Assembly: GCA_964059195.1 (NCBI GenBank)
Contig: CAXKWD010000006.1
Location: 66,915,073 to 66,979,072 of the forward strand
Direction of reading: 5' to 3'
Origin: Ectobius pallidus
Lineage: Eukaryota; Arthropoda; Insecta; Blattodea; Ectobiidae
Length of the DNA: 64,000 bases
Below are positions 42,890-53,095 of this stretch, piece after piece. The translations under genes were made by a program, and so were the position numbers. Under the pieces are notes generated by a model, which was given only the letters and a program-made list of their open reading frames with translations, had not been told where the DNA came from and made no database searches. Position 1 is the stretch's first letter. Each line of letters begins with the position of its first letter.

Positions 42890-43420
42890 CTTTAACTTAA
42901 CCGATATGCAATCGTCTGTAACTTTCTGTGTTATCAAGTTACGACCAAGCGTGTTTTACGATTTTTTTCAATTTGGAATGAATGTTTCTTGTAGTCATTA
43001 GAAACGACATAAGTGTAATTATTTTTATTTTATGATTCCGTTTCAGAATGGAGGTCGTTTTATTGGCTCCTTTTCATGTAATGATTAGTTTCTTTCAATG
43101 ATTCTAGCCAAACTGTTCATGCTATAAAAATTTGAAGACTACTTTCACTCTCGACTGTAAAATATTTTAAAATTTGTCTAGTACATTTTTGACGTAAATC
43201 TAATGGTTTACCTGTCATTTCGTCTGTTTCTCTGTAAAGTTGTTTGTTGCGCAGTGACCACAAAATGCTTGTTCGATTTTCTTCCAATTTGGCATGAATA
43301 TTTCTTTATGTCATTAAGAACGAAATGTCTATAATGTTTTATATTTATTTTTTCTCTTTAAAGATGATGGCCGTTCTAGCTGATAAAGAACAGATCTTGA
43401 TTTTTTTTTTACGCAAGGTC
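42890..43420 (-). repeat. Dispersed repeat family A, copy 3 (two tandem units)
   Basis: Reverse complement shares ordered blocks with 23600 and 35760. The module appears twice here (about 42890-43170 and 43190-43420), each with TTTTCAATTTGGAATGAA-type and GTCATT..RAACGA-type blocks. The family lacks coding frames. Confidence 0.6.
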
Positions 43421-44900
43421 TACAGTTTGCAGAACTACTAGTAAAGTTGACTATCACTCCCTATGTCTAGGCATATGCACTGTATACTTTTATCTTTTTC
43501 TTATGCGCCCCCATATTATGTACAATTCCACATTTTTACCAATTCATTCCAATACAGGCTAAATGTTTTCAACAACCTTCTTGCATTGGAAAAAAATATT
43601 CAGGCTGAATTTATCTTAAACTAAACTATCTTTTAACAGATAATTGGGTAACTACAAACAATTAGATTATTGGTTAAAATGACATCACTATCCAGATATC
43701 TTATTAACTTTTATCCTGTGAATTTTATAAAAGACATTGATTATTTCAGCAATTATTTGCTCTTTTCACCAATATATTAACTTTTATGCAAATAACATCA
43801 TCTCTATTTCCAACATATAACCTGCTATAATAACTAAAGGTTATTATGGAAAAGTTCTTGTTCGTGTATCAGCTGAGAGTTTACACAGGCATATATTTCG
43901 TTATACAGACAGTTGTTGTTCATTAATGGACCAAGGGGAATTACATCACTAATTAGAACTTCCGATTCGAACATCGCTTTTACATGTTACGCATGATATT
44001 GAAACATGTGAAAGGAAACTTGCATTAAGTATACGTTTATTACTGACACCTTTAGGGACCTAAGCTTCTCTCTGTTAACTAAAGTCCAGAGAGTGGTTGC
44101 GTCAAATTTTATTGCATTTGAGACCTGAGAGACCGTTGGGTTTAATTTGCGGTAAAGGGAAGATGAATGACTCTGTTACCATTATGAACATGGAGTGTGT
44201 GACCACCTCATAACTCTCACTTTGCTTCACCGTTCACTTCAGTCAATTTGCAATATATGTAAGTTGTACATCCACTGAGGAATCCGCGCAGAGGAGCCTT
44301 CTGGTAATTAACTAAGAGCAGATACTTCGCTCCAGTACTGCTTTTACTAATATAAGGTAGAATTACGTCCCTTAACCGTCGGTCAAAGGCAGTTCAAACC
44401 TGTTAAGAGAGGATTTGATACAAGTACTTTCCTTTTGTTTGTGATCTCCAAATGGCTAACGACATTTTCTTCCAAAATTACAGTTAGTCCATTCTTGAAT
44501 ATTACATACAATTTTTTTAAATATCAGGTTTGTTTATACACGTTTCAACATCGAAATCATATTATCGCGTGTTCGGTTCTAAGGAGTATATCAGCGAGCC
44601 GGTAGGGGGGGGGGGGAACCGGACCGACTAAAATAGGCCTATCTAAGTTGCCGATATGAGCCTAGCGGCATTAACAGGATGGCAGGGAATGTACTGAAAT
44701 TTGTTCTAGTGTTGACTGTTGACATATTTCACGTAATTTTCATTGCTTGTGAAAACAAACGTTACCATTACATCTCTTACATTTATTTACGTATAACAAG
44801 GCTGTGTAATCAGCTACAAGAGTTGCTCCGCTTTTTTCCCCTACCTGTACATAATTATTTTTTATTGTGTTAATTTTAACTTATTTTAAATGTTTAGTAT
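43421..44900. other. Intergenic, poly-G run at about 44608
   Basis: Mostly AT-rich without recognisable genes. A run of about 12 G (44607-44618) within GAGCCGGTA...AACCGGACC is the only low-complexity feature. Confidence 0.3.
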
Positions 44901-44904
44901 AATG

Positions 44905-45065
44905 ATACAGGACGAAACATCGACGATGAGTGGCAAGTTAATATCCAATCCGGCATTTGCCATGAATTAACTCAAAATTGGAAGTCAACGGGATTTCAAG
45001 CCAGGACCTCCCTAATGCGAGGCCCAGACACTATCGGTTTAGCCATTTGTGCTCAATAACATAGC
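44905..45065 (-). mobile_element. Possible old SINE or retroposon fragment
   Basis: Reverse complement reads AATGGCTAAACCGATAGTGT, GGCTTGAAATCCCGTTGAC and AACTTGCCACTCATCGTCGA. An A/B-box-like spacing (TGGCTAAACCGA, then GGCTTGAAATCCC) suggests a degenerate tRNA-derived head. Single copy in the window. Confidence 0.3.
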
Positions 45066-47056
45066 TTCTGTTATATTATAATATATAATATTTTCACAAT
45101 TAGAGAGCGTTATAATTAGGGCGTGGATTTTGTACATTTGCATTTTTCTGAAGCATTTATAAACAGAGCATTAAGCCTACTCATTATACAGTTGCATATT
45201 TATAGTATCTAAATACAAAGAAGTGTACGATAATTTTTTGTTTTATGTAATTGCTGTTTTTATGTACTGTTTAATTAATTTTATTGTTTTAATTCCGGCG
45301 TTAATTTTTACGGCTGTTGCCTCCTGTCTCGGTTACATAACTTCAGTTCTATGTTATATAATGTAATAGTTATTTACGATGTAAGACCGTTATAAAAAGG
45401 TTAACAGGCAAGCACGAAGTTATCAAAACGAGCGCTAGCGGGGATTGTGTTATGTGTACTTTTAGAGAGTATGGCCTGAAATGTAAAAATTAAGGTTGAA
45501 GAAATAGACTAGGTCTAGTTAATGATATTTTACTTGTTCAGTCTTGGTAGAAGATTACAAAATCAATTTTCCTTTCGTTGTCTTTTTCATAATTTAAGTA
45601 ACTTTATTTCCATCAACAGTTAAGATGATGGATTAAATTTTTATTCCTATTTTTGTACTCAAGGCATACTTGGTTAACATATAATTCTAATATTATTGAC
45701 TGCACGTTAACAATAAGAAATTCATAAAATGTTGTTCTCACTTCATAGTGCGAATTAAGTTTTCAAGAATAGAGTATCGTAATATTTTGGTAATTTACTT
45801 GACACATGATAAAATTATAATTAACTTTATCTCTTTTCATTTAGCAGCCAGATTACTCACTGTTTTTAAAATTAGTTTACTACTGAAGTACAGTTATTGT
45901 GTATGCACAAATCTTAATATTAATCTGAATATTAATTTCATCACTGAACAATGTTATTGTTGAATCATAATTTATTGTATTGAATTTGTCCTTACCGGTA
46001 TATAAATTGTAAATAAAATTTTATTACGGTACGTTAAAAAATTAGGATTGAATCTTGAAAGTAAAAATGCATACTGTTAAAGTTAACAACCGCCGCCACC
46101 ACTTGAGCGTCCTAAAGTAACACTATGCCCATCAAATGGTGAGAAATTGGACAGTCATGGATGACACATGCATATAGGCAGTCAGAGTCACGTATTTCGT
46201 GCAATAATGAGGAATTATTGTTTGAACGGACTGGTTGGTCGCTAGAGGCCCTTAGTGGATGTGCTCTGAATGTATTCTTACTGCATGCTGTCGGGCAAAA
46301 TTGAATTTACAGCGTTTCGCATGTGAAGACATGACAGCTACTCCACATGTAGGCCTATGTGCGTATTCATTCAACAATCGCTACCTCCTGCGCTTATTTT
46401 AAACTCGTCTTTACAATGACTAAATTTTGTTCGCACCTATAGGCCCTACCTATCGATTACTGGTTGTAATATTTCATCTTAATATTTTCAATCACTACGG
46501 CTGTTCAGGAAAATAAAACACGTCATATTATGGTGTTTGTTTAGTCACGCCTTCATAAATTATATCAGATTATATTTTATTTTAAGAAGAAGAGTGCGAA
46601 AGAATATTTATTATTCACTATTAATGTTCTTTCTTCTAATGTTAATAAGAAAAATTAAAGTGATTGAAAGAAGCGCTGTAGGTATGGTAGTATTTTAATT
46701 AAGTTTTCCGGTGAGCGTCCTTCTAAGAGTACTGTTATGGTAATATCCTTGTATCCTACACTATTTGTGATGAATGCTTATATTTTTTGTTGTGGTGATA
46801 CTTTCTAGTTTGGTTTAGAGGAGCTATGTTAGATGCTGTAACTTTAATTTAATTGTACAATAATTACATCTCTATATTTTCACATTTTGCCTATAAGCTT
46901 TATACCTGATACTTTACGACTCTCTGAGTACGTATTGATTGTAATAATCATTATAATTTGTCTACAAATATATTAACATAGGCATATCTCATACCTTTTA
47001 TAACTTGTATCCAAAACTGACAGTATACACACGGGAAGGGTGTACCTGATATCTCC
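45066..47056. other. Intergenic, nothing recognised
   Basis: AT-rich, no recognisable gene. The minus-strand frame at 46998-47258 is antisense to the mariner fragment that follows. Confidence 0.3.
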
Positions 47057-47569
47057 TACCTTGACTTACTGCTACAGCTTTTGGAGTTACAGTTGACACA
47101 AGATGGCATTTTGGATTCTTTAGTCTACCAGCAAGACGGAGCACCTCCCCATTTTTCCAGAATTGTCCGGGACTACCTGAATGACAATTTTCCTGGGTGA
47201 TAGATTGACCGTGCATCGCCAAGACTTTGGTCTCCCCGTTCGCCCGATATGACCCCAATGGACTTTTTAGCCTGGGGATTTATCAAATCCAAGGTGTAGG
47301 CCTATAAGGTGAAAATCACTGGTCTTGAACGACTGAATAACCGCATTTATGCCGCTGCGGAACAGATAACCCCAGATATGTTAGCAAGGGTGTTTCGGGC
47401 TACAGAGGAACGATGGGACTTGTGCTTAGATTTGCAGCGTCATTACGTTGAAATGTATTGAATATGTGTACAAAATGTCTAAATGTATGTTCATGTTGTT
47501 TATAGTCTATAAAATCGTGTTTAAGGGGAAAATTTTAAGTGACTTTATAAACACCCTGTATAAATGTAT
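47057..47569 (+). pseudogene. 5'-truncated mariner-type transposase and right terminus
   Basis: One frame from 47057 to a TGA at 47459-47461 with three internal stops (two adjacent after NDNFPG, one after FIKSKV). It contains VYQQDGAPPHFSR (second catalytic D) and WSPRSPDMTPMDFLAWGFIK (third acid, D34D-like spacing), then LERLNNRIYAAAEQITPDML. It ends with ...HYVEMY. About 100 bp later GTGACTTTATAAACACCCTG-TA resembles a mariner right terminus, ending about 47569. No matching left end is found upstream, so the 5' half is gone. A different lineage from the 40.3-kb copy. Confidence 0.75.
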
Positions 47570-48857
47570 GTAACTATTTAAGATTTTAAGTATCCAAAGA
47601 AACTAAATGCCAGGCACCAGAGAATTCTTCTATCTACAAAATAAAGAAAATGTCTTTCTATCATTCATAGTTTTGAAGTAATCATGTTTCAAGTTTATAA
47701 TCTAAATTTTCAAGAAAATAATTTTTATAAACAAATTATAAATAATTACAAAACATTTGTTTAATGTCTTAATATACATCTGTGTAATATATATAAAAAC
47801 TGAGAGGTTGTAATTCTCGCATTCTATGAGAGAAGGCCGCTCATGTCGTCAGTGAAATCGAAGCTTCGTTTTCGTAATTTTCATGAAATCAACTTATTTT
47901 AACGACATGAAATCAATTCATTTTAGTATGATAAAATTAACACGAACAAAATTGATTTTATTTTAAATACAGGCCAGTTATAACGCAGATTTCAGTTGCT
48001 ACTCTCAAGAAGGATCCATGTTCGATAATAATCGATACCACACCGTTGTCGAAATGAAAAGCAGTGTCAAAATGAGTGTCATTATGAAACCGTTAGTCAC
48101 ATGTAATAAGCGTTTTATAATATGGTCAAACGAAAAATATATAATCACTACGTCATATATTTTAATTTTTGGAGTAACAGGATTTGCTGGAAGTGGTAAT
48201 ATGTTACTTTTAATAGCAGAGGATGAGGTTATTTTCAAATTGAGATCACTGTACCATAAATAGAGGTCTTATTTCTTTAAAGAATGTAGTTAAATATTTT
48301 ACTTCATTCTCTTGAGATTATTAAAGGAGTATCGAAACTTAAATGATATTTGGTTTTAACAATTGTTAACTTTCATGAAGTGTAATTTAATTTGAAACAC
48401 GGATTCTGAATCGAGTTTTAGGAATCAATTTGGTAATTATGTTAGGACAGTGGTATACCATGGTTGTTATTAGAAGTCAAGACGTGCTCTGTGTAGTGTC
48501 ATAGAATATGCAGAATTCCCCCGGGCGAGAAGGCTCACCTTGCTTGCATCGCTGTTAAAGTAATGGAATAGGGTTTTCCTGGAGGAAACATCGTTACTGC
48601 AGATTCTATCATCGCTGTGATAGGATCAGCGTGCAAAATTTATTCTGTAGAGAGAGGTCTGTTGCTTAACGTTGTGGTGAGCTTCGAATCAAGCAGTATT
48701 ATATGTTGCCAGATATACGAGATTTTACTTGTATCAAGTTAAACTTCTGTCCGACGTTTGAAATCGTGTAAAACATAAACTCGCAACAATAAAGATTATA
48801 ATAATTATTTATGTGTGTATACCTAGTATATACATAATAGATACATACATACGTACA
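47570..48857. other. Intergenic, nothing recognised
   Basis: AT-rich. Around 47790-47880 (TATATATAAAAACTGAGAGG then GAGAGAAGGCCGC) lies sequence reminiscent of the ends of old dispersed repeats, but no copy for comparison is in the window. Overlapping sense and antisense frames at 48005-48263 show no domain. Confidence 0.3.
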
Positions 48858-49300
48858 AGGGCCGTCCAAAAAGTAAATTTCTTTGGGGCCGTTTACAAAA
48901 AAAAAACACAATTTTGTTGAATTATTTATTGCAACAGATACAGCAAGTGTTCAGATATTTTTCCTCGCATTCGCCACCGGAATTGAGGCATTTGTCATAG
49001 CGTGGAACTAACTTTTGAACACTTGTGTGGTAGAAGTCTGCCGCCTGGAATTTGAACGATTGCATCACAACCATCTCCGCTTCTGTCATTCTCTGCCACT
49101 TCTTGAGGTGTAGAAAAAGATATCACTGGGAGGGAGGTGTGGGTTGTAGGGTTGCGGATGTTGAAACCCCTCCTAGTCGAATTTTGCAGGAGATTTGCAG
49201 GGAGGTTAAGCCTCCACGCTACAGCTTGGACCTCGTTCCCAGTGATTTGCATCTTTTCCTACCCCTCAAGAAATTACAGAGAATGATAGAAATTGACAGA
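48858..49300. pseudogene. Two mariner 3' fragments in opposite orientation
   Basis: 48858-49107 read on the minus strand gives QSFKFQAADFYHTSVQKL, PRYDKCLNSGGEC and a terminus with AAGAAATTTACTTTTTGGAC. About 49190-49300 on the plus strand gives PPRYSLDLVPSDLHLFLPLK. Both are parts of one mariner-type C-terminus (SPDLAPSD block, then ...FYxxGIQKLVxRYDKCL). A CCTCAAGAA..... CAGAGAATGA string occurs in both pieces in opposite orientation (about 49090-49110 and 49262-49285), so two overlapping fragments, or one duplicated and inverted fragment, are joined here. Confidence 0.65.
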
Positions 49301-49539
49301 GTTCGTGCCATCTGTCCATCTACAAATAAATTTTTGGAAAGGAGATATAGGCCAGCTCAAGGATCAGGGACTGCTTTATCGCCTTGGGTGCCTTTAAACC
49401 TTAAATACTCACCGTTGTTTAATTCGATCAATTTGTTTAGGAAAAAACATGCTGTTGATAAGTAAAATATATTCTTCATGCGATTCTCATATCGTTTGTA
49501 TGTTTTATAAGATCTATAATATATAATAAAGATCTAAAA

Positions 49540-49700
49540 TGTGAGAATATTTCGGAGAAAATGTGTTTTGACAGCGGGTTTCAAACCAGTGACCTTCGGC
49601 TTTCTGTGCCGATGCTCTCCCAACTGAGCTAGCGAGAATTCAATTCATGGCACCAGATGGAAACCTTCTCCTATGGTTTCTCTTAATAATCGATCTCACC
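49540..49700 (-). mobile_element. tRNA-derived SINE, family 2, copy 1
   Basis: On the minus strand GCTAGCTCAGTTGGGAGAGC (A-box) and AAGGTCACTGGTTTGAAACC (B-box) form a tRNA-like head, followed by AATATTCTCACA. Inverted relative to copy 2 at 52880-53095. The head keeps a tRNA-like stem (ATCGGCACAGAAAGCCGA), but it is not a functional tRNA: no 3' acceptor match. Confidence 0.7.
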
Positions 49701-49794
49701 GAAAGACTTTTATGTCATAAACAGTATTGTGAGGCACACTAATTGAAGGGGTCGGGGAAAGACAGTACTAACCCACACTAGTGATGAGCGAGAC

Positions 49795-49985
49795 CAGTCT
49801 TGGTCTTGCAGTCTTGGTCTTGGTCTTGCAGAAAATGCAAGACCGAGACCAAGACCAAGACCGTATCAGCGTTAGCAAGACCAAGACCAAGACCGGCCAT
49901 GCAAGACCGAGACCAAGACCAAGACCAACCCTGCAAGACTCTGGCAAGAACAAGACCTAACTGCAAGACTCTTGCAGTCTTGCTA
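49795..49985. repeat. AAGACC subterminal array, left end of hAT element
   Basis: GGTCTTGCAGTCTTGGTCTT-type units are followed by blocks of CAAGACCGAGACCAAGACC separated by GTATCAGCGTTAG, GGCCATG and AACCCTG. The inverted start allows a hairpin with the rest of the array. The mirror array is at 52350-52535. Confidence 0.85.
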
Positions 49986-50398
49986 TATGAAAAAAGTTTT
50001 ATAAAGCCCCGTTGTGTATGCAGCGAGCCAGCGACCACTACTCAAAGGCGCCGCAGAGTCGCTAGCCGGAGTAGTCCCAAGGCTGGTAGGCCTATAATGT
50101 AGAGGTTGCCTCATCGTGCGGTAACCAATGAGAGCAGACCCGGTGCATGACGCTGTCCGTATCCAAAAACGAACGCACCATTCAAATAATACATGTGAAC
50201 TCCGTAGGCTATACAACCTGTCTCACCACTACGTTAAAACAAATTACTGCAATGAAAACTTACAATTAATCTGTCGGATTTCCCTGAATAGCATTCCATA
50301 CAGCTAGTTCCGTCAATTGGTGGGAGTTAAATTCACGATAAACACTCCATATTCATTTTTAAAATGTTTAATTGCAGTAGTTCTCTAGTATTATGGTA

Positions 50399-50706
50399 AA
50401 GTAAAAATAAAGTGTTCCCTATTACAGGCCATGGAGGCCCAGAGGGTTCCAGGAGGTTGAGGCTCCCAGATTTTCAGACATCGGCACATGAAGGTGGTAA
50501 GGTTGTCAGCCTTACGCACCGGCCGCCTTTACCCCCAGGAATGCTCCTGGTACTCATTTCTGTTAGAGGCTGAGTCGACCCCAGGGGCATAGTGCCACCA
50601 GAAGCATTAGGCCAATTGAAAAACTCCAACGACCTCATCGGGGATCGAACCCGCGACCTTCCGGTTTGTAGCGCAGCGCCTCAACCACTACGCTACGGCG
50701 CACCCC
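50399..50706 (-). mobile_element. tRNA-derived SINE, family 3, with 14-bp target duplication
   Basis: CTAGTATTATGGTA flanks it exactly (50385-50398 and 50707-50720). On the minus strand the head is GTGCGCCGTAGCGTAGTGG (A-box) ... GGTCGCGGGTTCGATCCCC (B-box), then a 200-bp body and an A/T-rich end. The length and 14-bp duplication are typical of LINE-mobilised SINEs. It sits inside the hAT element, so it is the younger insertion or was carried by it. Confidence 0.88.
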
Positions 50707-50974
50707 CTAGTATTATGGTACGAAAGACAAACATACGTAACAAAGGCCCTAAGCCCTATATGAAATTTCATTTTGCGTACAATATAAATACTGACCACAT
50801 AGTTTATCAATAAAAATTAAAAATTCTGCCATACATTTATTTAATAACTATTTTCTCTAACCTCTTACTGGGTTTAAAGGATAACTGAGGTTTATAATAA
50901 TTTTTTTATTACAACCAAATGGTCATTCTACGATGAATGGAGCAACGATGGAATGCTATATGGCAGGGGAAACC

Positions 50975-51115
50975 GGAGCACCCCGAGAAAGCCCGACCCG
51001 ACCCGACTTTGTCCACCACAAATTCCACATGGATTCATCGAGATCCGATCCCGGATCCCAGCGGTGGAGGGCGAGCGTCTAACCACTCATCCATGGGGCG
51101 GCCTATGACTAAGGA
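50975..51115 (-). mobile_element. tRNA-like SINE fragment, family 4
   Basis: Minus strand: CCGCCCCATGGATGAGTGG (A-box), TTAGACGCTCGCCCTCCACC, CGGGATCGGATCTCG (B-box), then GTGGACAAAGTCGGGTCGGG. tRNA-like layout without a visible target duplication. Single copy here. Confidence 0.55.
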
Positions 51116-52349
51116 TTTGAAACCTCTAAACAGTAGCCCCCGTAACTTAAAACGTCTATTAACATGCTCAGTAGCATATTTCATTAACGATTATATCCTT
51201 TTTTACACCTATCATTAATATTCATAGCCTACTCTCACATATAGAATCTTTCCTGTCTACTTGAACCAAATATATCATGGCTATTCAGCTCATTCCTTTC
51301 TCCTTGCAGAAAATTTCAAAATAAAGTTAAGCCTAAAAAAATCAGGTATTCTTCATAATTATTCAATAAAACACAATTAAACCGTAGATTAATTAAAACA
51401 GGAACTTATTTGACGGGTATTTGCTAGTTATTTCTTTACAGTTACTTATCTGATTGTACTGTAGCTATACAGGCTTACATTTTGTTGATGATAGGTAGGA
51501 CATCCACTGAAAACCTTTTCTTACTACTACAATTTTCTTATTGACACATAACGGTGGGGTGTTTAAGTTCTTGCTGCTGATTCATATTAAGGATGCATAT
51601 CGAATGGGAAAAGATAATAAAAGTAGAAAATGCCTGGTCTAGAAATATTTTCTTGCATGAAGAATAGTTATGATTATTTATGACCCAATTAGTTGAAGGC
51701 CTGAAACTTGAAAGCAAGTAGAAAGTAATTTATGAGAGGTAGCGGAAATCTTTAAAGTGCAGAAATGATCTGTTCACAATGTGTTATAAATTAGAACTAG
51801 AGTATATGGAAAGATAAATATTATTTATTGCAGCCTATGAGTTTGGGTTTCGAAGGGACATTTTGTGATTTTCTATAGATTGCACAATTTCAAAAGCATC
51901 TGCTTCAATGCCGTTATGTTTTGTTACTATATTATACAGTTTTAAACAGGCCAGATAGAACCTCTCTCCTATGCGGATATATTTTAAACATTTCATACAC
52001 ATCCTGTTAATATTACTTCTTGTCTCCACAGCCGTTCATTTTGAAACTTTACAATACAATATTAATAATTTTACTCTCTCAAATAGCTACAGCATCTCGT
52101 GGATTTTGGGTTTAAAGTTCTGCAATAGGATAACAGAGAATATTTAAACTTACACTCAAAGTTTACTGTTCTAGCTTATATCACCATGGACGTTTCGGCA
52201 AACAGCTTGACATCAGATTAGTGTTTACATTGTCAAAGCAACTAAAAGCAATTAGCTTTCGTTACTTTTGCAAGCAATAACACACATATAAATGGTGTAA
52301 CTTTAAATCATGTAAACGCCATCGATCACAGTAAGATGCATAAAAGAAA

Positions 52350-52535
52350 ACTGCAAGACTCTTGCAACAAGACCAAGACCGAGTATGCAAGACCGAGACC
52401 AAGACCAAGACCACTGGTGCAAGACCGAGACCAAGACCAAGACCAGGGTTACCTATGCAAGACCAAGACCAAGACTGAGAGTGCAATACCAAGACCAAGA
52501 CCAAGACCGCCTTGGTCTTGGTCTTGGTCTTGCAT
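52350..52535. repeat. AAGACC subterminal array, right end of hAT element
   Basis: Blocks of CAAGACCGAGACCAAGACC with different spacers (ACTGGTG, AGGGTTACCTATG), then a terminal inverted block CTTGGTCTTGGTCTTGGTC before the element end. Both arrays run mainly in the same direction but each closes with an inverted block, so each end can fold on its own. Confidence 0.85.
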
Positions 52536-52879
52536 TTGCTCATCACTAACCCACACAACCTCATTTTGATCTAGTAGGCCTATATTTTTAAAATCTGCGG
52601 AAATCTTCAAATTTAATCCTATTTTTATCATTTTAATGCATATTATGTTACTAACGAGACTTACTGACAGAATTAGTCTATGCTCAAACATTGAGATAAA
52701 TGTTAACTAAGAAAAAATATAAATAGTGCAATAATTTCAAATTTTACATAGTGAGGTTAGCACTAGCTTCCCCGACCCCTTCAATTAGTGGCTTGGTCCA
52801 ATGTAACTGTACCGTAACATTTAAGCTGGAGATGAGTAGGCCTACTCATGAAACCACAGAACATTTAGGACAAAAATTC

Positions 52880-53095
52880 CTCTGACATCTCCATCTGGCC
52901 CCGTGAATCGAACTCTTGGTAGATCAGTTTGGAGAACATGATAATAATATTTTATAGAATTTTATCTGACACCTCCATCTTGTGCGTTAAATCGAACTCT
53001 GGCTAGCTCAGTTGGGAGAGCATCGGCAAAAAAGCCGAAGGTCACGGATTTAAAACTAGGCGTGAGAGGAATTTTTATAATAAAATATTCTCACG
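52880..53095 (+). mobile_element. tRNA-derived SINE, family 2, copy 2 (partial dimer)
   Basis: GCTAGCTCAGTTGGGAGAGC then AAGGTCACGGATTTAAAACT and AATATTCTCACG match copy 1 at 49540-49700 in inverted orientation. Immediately upstream (52890-52940) lies a diverged second head (CATCTGGCCCCGTGAATCGA, then GGTAGATCAGTTTGGAGAAC), so this copy is head-duplicated. Confidence 0.7.

Larger units (their letters stand above)
49779..52548. mobile_element. 2.77-kb non-autonomous hAT element with AAGACC hairpin arrays
   Basis: Flanked by perfect 8-bp duplications ACCCACAC (49771-49778, 52549-52556). Ends TAGTGATGAGCGAGACC and, inverted, TAGTGATGAGCAAATGC fit hAT termini. Inside each end are arrays of AAGACC/AAGACCG units next to inverted GGTCTT units. 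The interior holds two tRNA-like retroposons and no transposase. Cysteine-poor frames across the arrays are repeat artefacts. Confidence 0.88.
49737..52790. mobile_element. Small MITE (about 285 bp) split by a hAT element
   Basis: CACTAATTGAAGGGGTCGGG begins at 49737 and its inverse ends at 52790; the match extends about 35 bp with few mismatches. Subtracting the 2,770-bp hAT insertion and one copy of its target duplication leaves about 276-285 bp. Flanks are GCA and GCT, so no clean target duplication. The CACTA start hints at an EnSpm/CACTA-type origin, weakly. Confidence 0.65.

Noticed and set aside
46998..47258. 86-codon minus-strand frame
   Set aside because: Antisense to the mariner transposase fragment at 47057-47461.
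49600..49640. A tRNA gene at 49577-49640 or 53003-53060
   Set aside because: tRNA-like A and B boxes are present, but the acceptor stem does not pair and the sequence continues as a SINE with a second copy.
49768..50102. Frames of 60-100 codons across the AAGACC arrays
   Set aside because: Repeat-driven translation of a hexamer array; antisense frames overlap.
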